From Pseudomonadota bacterium (lineage in GTDB: Bacteria > Desulfobacterota > Desulfovibrionia > Desulfovibrionales > Desulfomicrobiaceae), in the NCBI GenBank assembly GCA_023393525.1, contig JAEWKZ010000100.1, positions 1 through 13,547 on the forward strand: 13,547 nucleotides of DNA, written 5' to 3'. Every line of letters begins with the position of its first letter. Positions within the stretch are counted from its first letter, which is position 1. A program made the translations under genes and the position numbers. The notes under the pieces are model-generated. The model ran no database searches. It saw only the letters and a list, made by a program, of their open reading frames with translations, and had not been told where the DNA came from. Shown here piece after piece: positions 12,883-13,547 of this stretch.

Positions 12883-13311
12883 ATGAAAACTGGAATGGAA
12901 AAATTGCGTGATAAGCATCCTAATTTTTTTGCGCAAGACGTATTAAAAAGAGGAGTTGCGTGTTCGGATAAGCTGAGTGTATTCCTGTCTGACTACGATC
13001 CGAAAAAGCACTCGACGTTTCAACTGTGCAATTCAATCTTCTTTAATCAGGAACCTGACAAAAAAGAAAAAATAATAAAAGCGGTAGAGAAGCGGTACAT
13101 GGATTTGGTCATGACGCATATACCAAGCTATTTCGGCGAAGACGCTATCGGATATGTGCACGACACATACAAAATCTTTATAACTGATGAAGGGGATTTT
13201 TCATACGAAGCCTGTCTCGACGAGTTTGATATACAAGACAAGGAATCTCTTGATGAGATGTTAGGAATTTTATTGGAAACAGCTTTCGCCATAGAGATGA
13301 TTGAAATCTAA
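12883..13311 (+). CDS. Hypothetical protein, 142 aa, unrecognised family
   Basis: I do not recognise this protein. It is a soluble, rather acidic polypeptide with no signal peptide, membrane helix or Cys-rich motif. It starts MKTGMEKLRDKHPNFF, has a lysine-rich patch in the middle (PDKKEKIIKAVEKRY, about residue 65), and ends in an acidic, probably helical region rich in Asp, Glu and Leu. Composition and codon use are AT-biased, unlike all the genes on the left. The chosen ATG at 12883 has AGGGG (12874-12878) four bases upstream. An ATG at 12817 would add 22 residues but has no ribosome site. It is followed 32 bases later by a strong terminator, so it is monocistronic cargo of the presumed integrated element. 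A role in defence, toxin-antitoxin or regulation is possible, but nothing in the sequence shows it. Confidence 0.7.
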   Translation: MKTGMEKLRDKHPNFFAQDVLKRGVACSDKLSVFLSDYDPKKHSTFQLCNSIFFNQEPDKKEKIIKAVEKRYMDLVMTHIPSYFGEDAIGYVHDTYKIFITDEGDFSYEACLDEFDIQDKESLDEMLGILLETAFAIEMIEI

Positions 13312-13343
13312 CTCTAAGCCAGCGCACTATTCCCGCCTTCAAA

Positions 13344-13381
13344 GATCGTGTTCGGCCTCCCCCGGATGCGGTCTTTTTTTT
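13344..13381 (+). terminator. Intrinsic terminator after the 142-aa gene
   Basis: GATCGTGTTCGG (13344-13355) and CCGGATGCGGTC (13362-13373) form a 12-bp RNA stem with four G-U pairs and a six-base loop, followed by eight T (13374-13381). It is GC-rich compared with its surroundings. Confidence 0.88.
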
Positions 13382-13409
13382 GTGGTGAATAGAGTATAAT
13401 TCTGTTTTT

Positions 13410-13438
13410 TTGACATTTATCCTGAATCCGTGAATAAG
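13410..13438 (+). promoter_or_regulatory. Candidate promoter facing the right edge
   Basis: A perfect TTGACA (13410-13415), a 17-base spacer and AATAAG (13433-13438, four of six) form a sigma70-like promoter. It would drive a gene beyond the window. No start codon with a ribosome site is visible before the end. Confidence 0.45.
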
Positions 13439-13442
13439 TGTT

Positions 13443-13457
13443 GCCAACGTTGTTGGC
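13443..13457. promoter_or_regulatory. Operator-like palindrome at the presumed transcription start
   Basis: GCCAAC (13443-13448) and GTTGGC (13452-13457) form a perfect inverted repeat around GTT, four bases after the candidate -10 box. A repressor bound here would block the outward promoter. A second palindrome, TGAAAATTTTCA, lies at 13504-13515. Confidence 0.4.
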
Positions 13458-13547
13458 TCGAAATCTCAACCATATTTTTCGAAAATCCAGGCGACTTTCG
13501 ACCTGAAAATTTTCAACTGAAGGACAATTGTCGCTTCGCAAGCTCCG

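Noticed and set aside
12883..13311. Calling the 142-aa protein a toxin, immunity or anti-CRISPR protein
   Set aside because: Size and location alone do not support any of these, and there is no partner gene or diagnostic motif.
13314..13541. Minus-strand frames at the right edge
   Set aside because: They run through the terminator hairpin and its T tract. Translation is unrecognisable and has no clear ribosome site.

Overview
The window appears to be the left end of a contig from a GC-rich, sulfate-reducing-type deltaproteobacterium (Desulfovibrionales-like, for example Desulfomicrobium or Desulfovibrio). This is inferred from gene families: a sulfide-using methionine branch (metX, metW, metY), a hemerythrin-containing diguanylate cyclase and the style of the phosphofructokinase. 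There is no rRNA or other marker to confirm it. Bases 1-58 are dominated by a 35-base C run that is probably a sequencing or assembly artefact.

Left part (59-5018): glpD (glycerol-3-phosphate dehydrogenase, minus strand) is divergent from a methionine cluster. metX (homoserine O-acyltransferase) overlaps metW (methyltransferase-like partner). A 130-bp palindromic repeat follows and supplies the metW stop codon. Then come metY (O-acetylhomoserine sulfhydrylase) and a strong intrinsic terminator. Together metXW and metY would make homocysteine directly from activated homoserine and sulfide.

Middle (5019-9909): a small DUF4242 gene sits alone between its own leader and terminator. After an AT-rich promoter-like stretch come two c-di-GMP synthases. 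The first is membrane-bound with a periplasmic sensor, PAS, GGDEF (I-site intact) and a C-terminal hemerythrin domain with all seven di-iron ligands. The second is soluble, with a degenerate receiver-like domain, two PAS domains and GGDEF (I-site lost). The 5' end of the second gene is strikingly AT-rich, which suggests a mosaic.

The best candidate for an under-described system is the pair at 10003-11711: an amidoligase (glutamine-synthetase fold) overlapping by 16 bases a class I GATase/C26 peptidase of the PuuD type. It is predicted to form and cleave an amide or isopeptide bond on an unknown substrate.

Right part (11817-13547): a 6-phosphofructokinase gene is intact for 142 codons and stops exactly at the catalytic PKTIDND motif. 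There the sequence changes abruptly to AT-rich DNA. The first 150 bases of the new DNA hold seven CTACY-type motifs in both orientations, arranged as nested inverted repeats. This looks like the recombinase-binding end of an integrated element. Beyond it lie about 490 bases with no clear gene, an unrecognised 142-aa gene with its own terminator, and a promoter with an operator-like palindrome facing out of the window.
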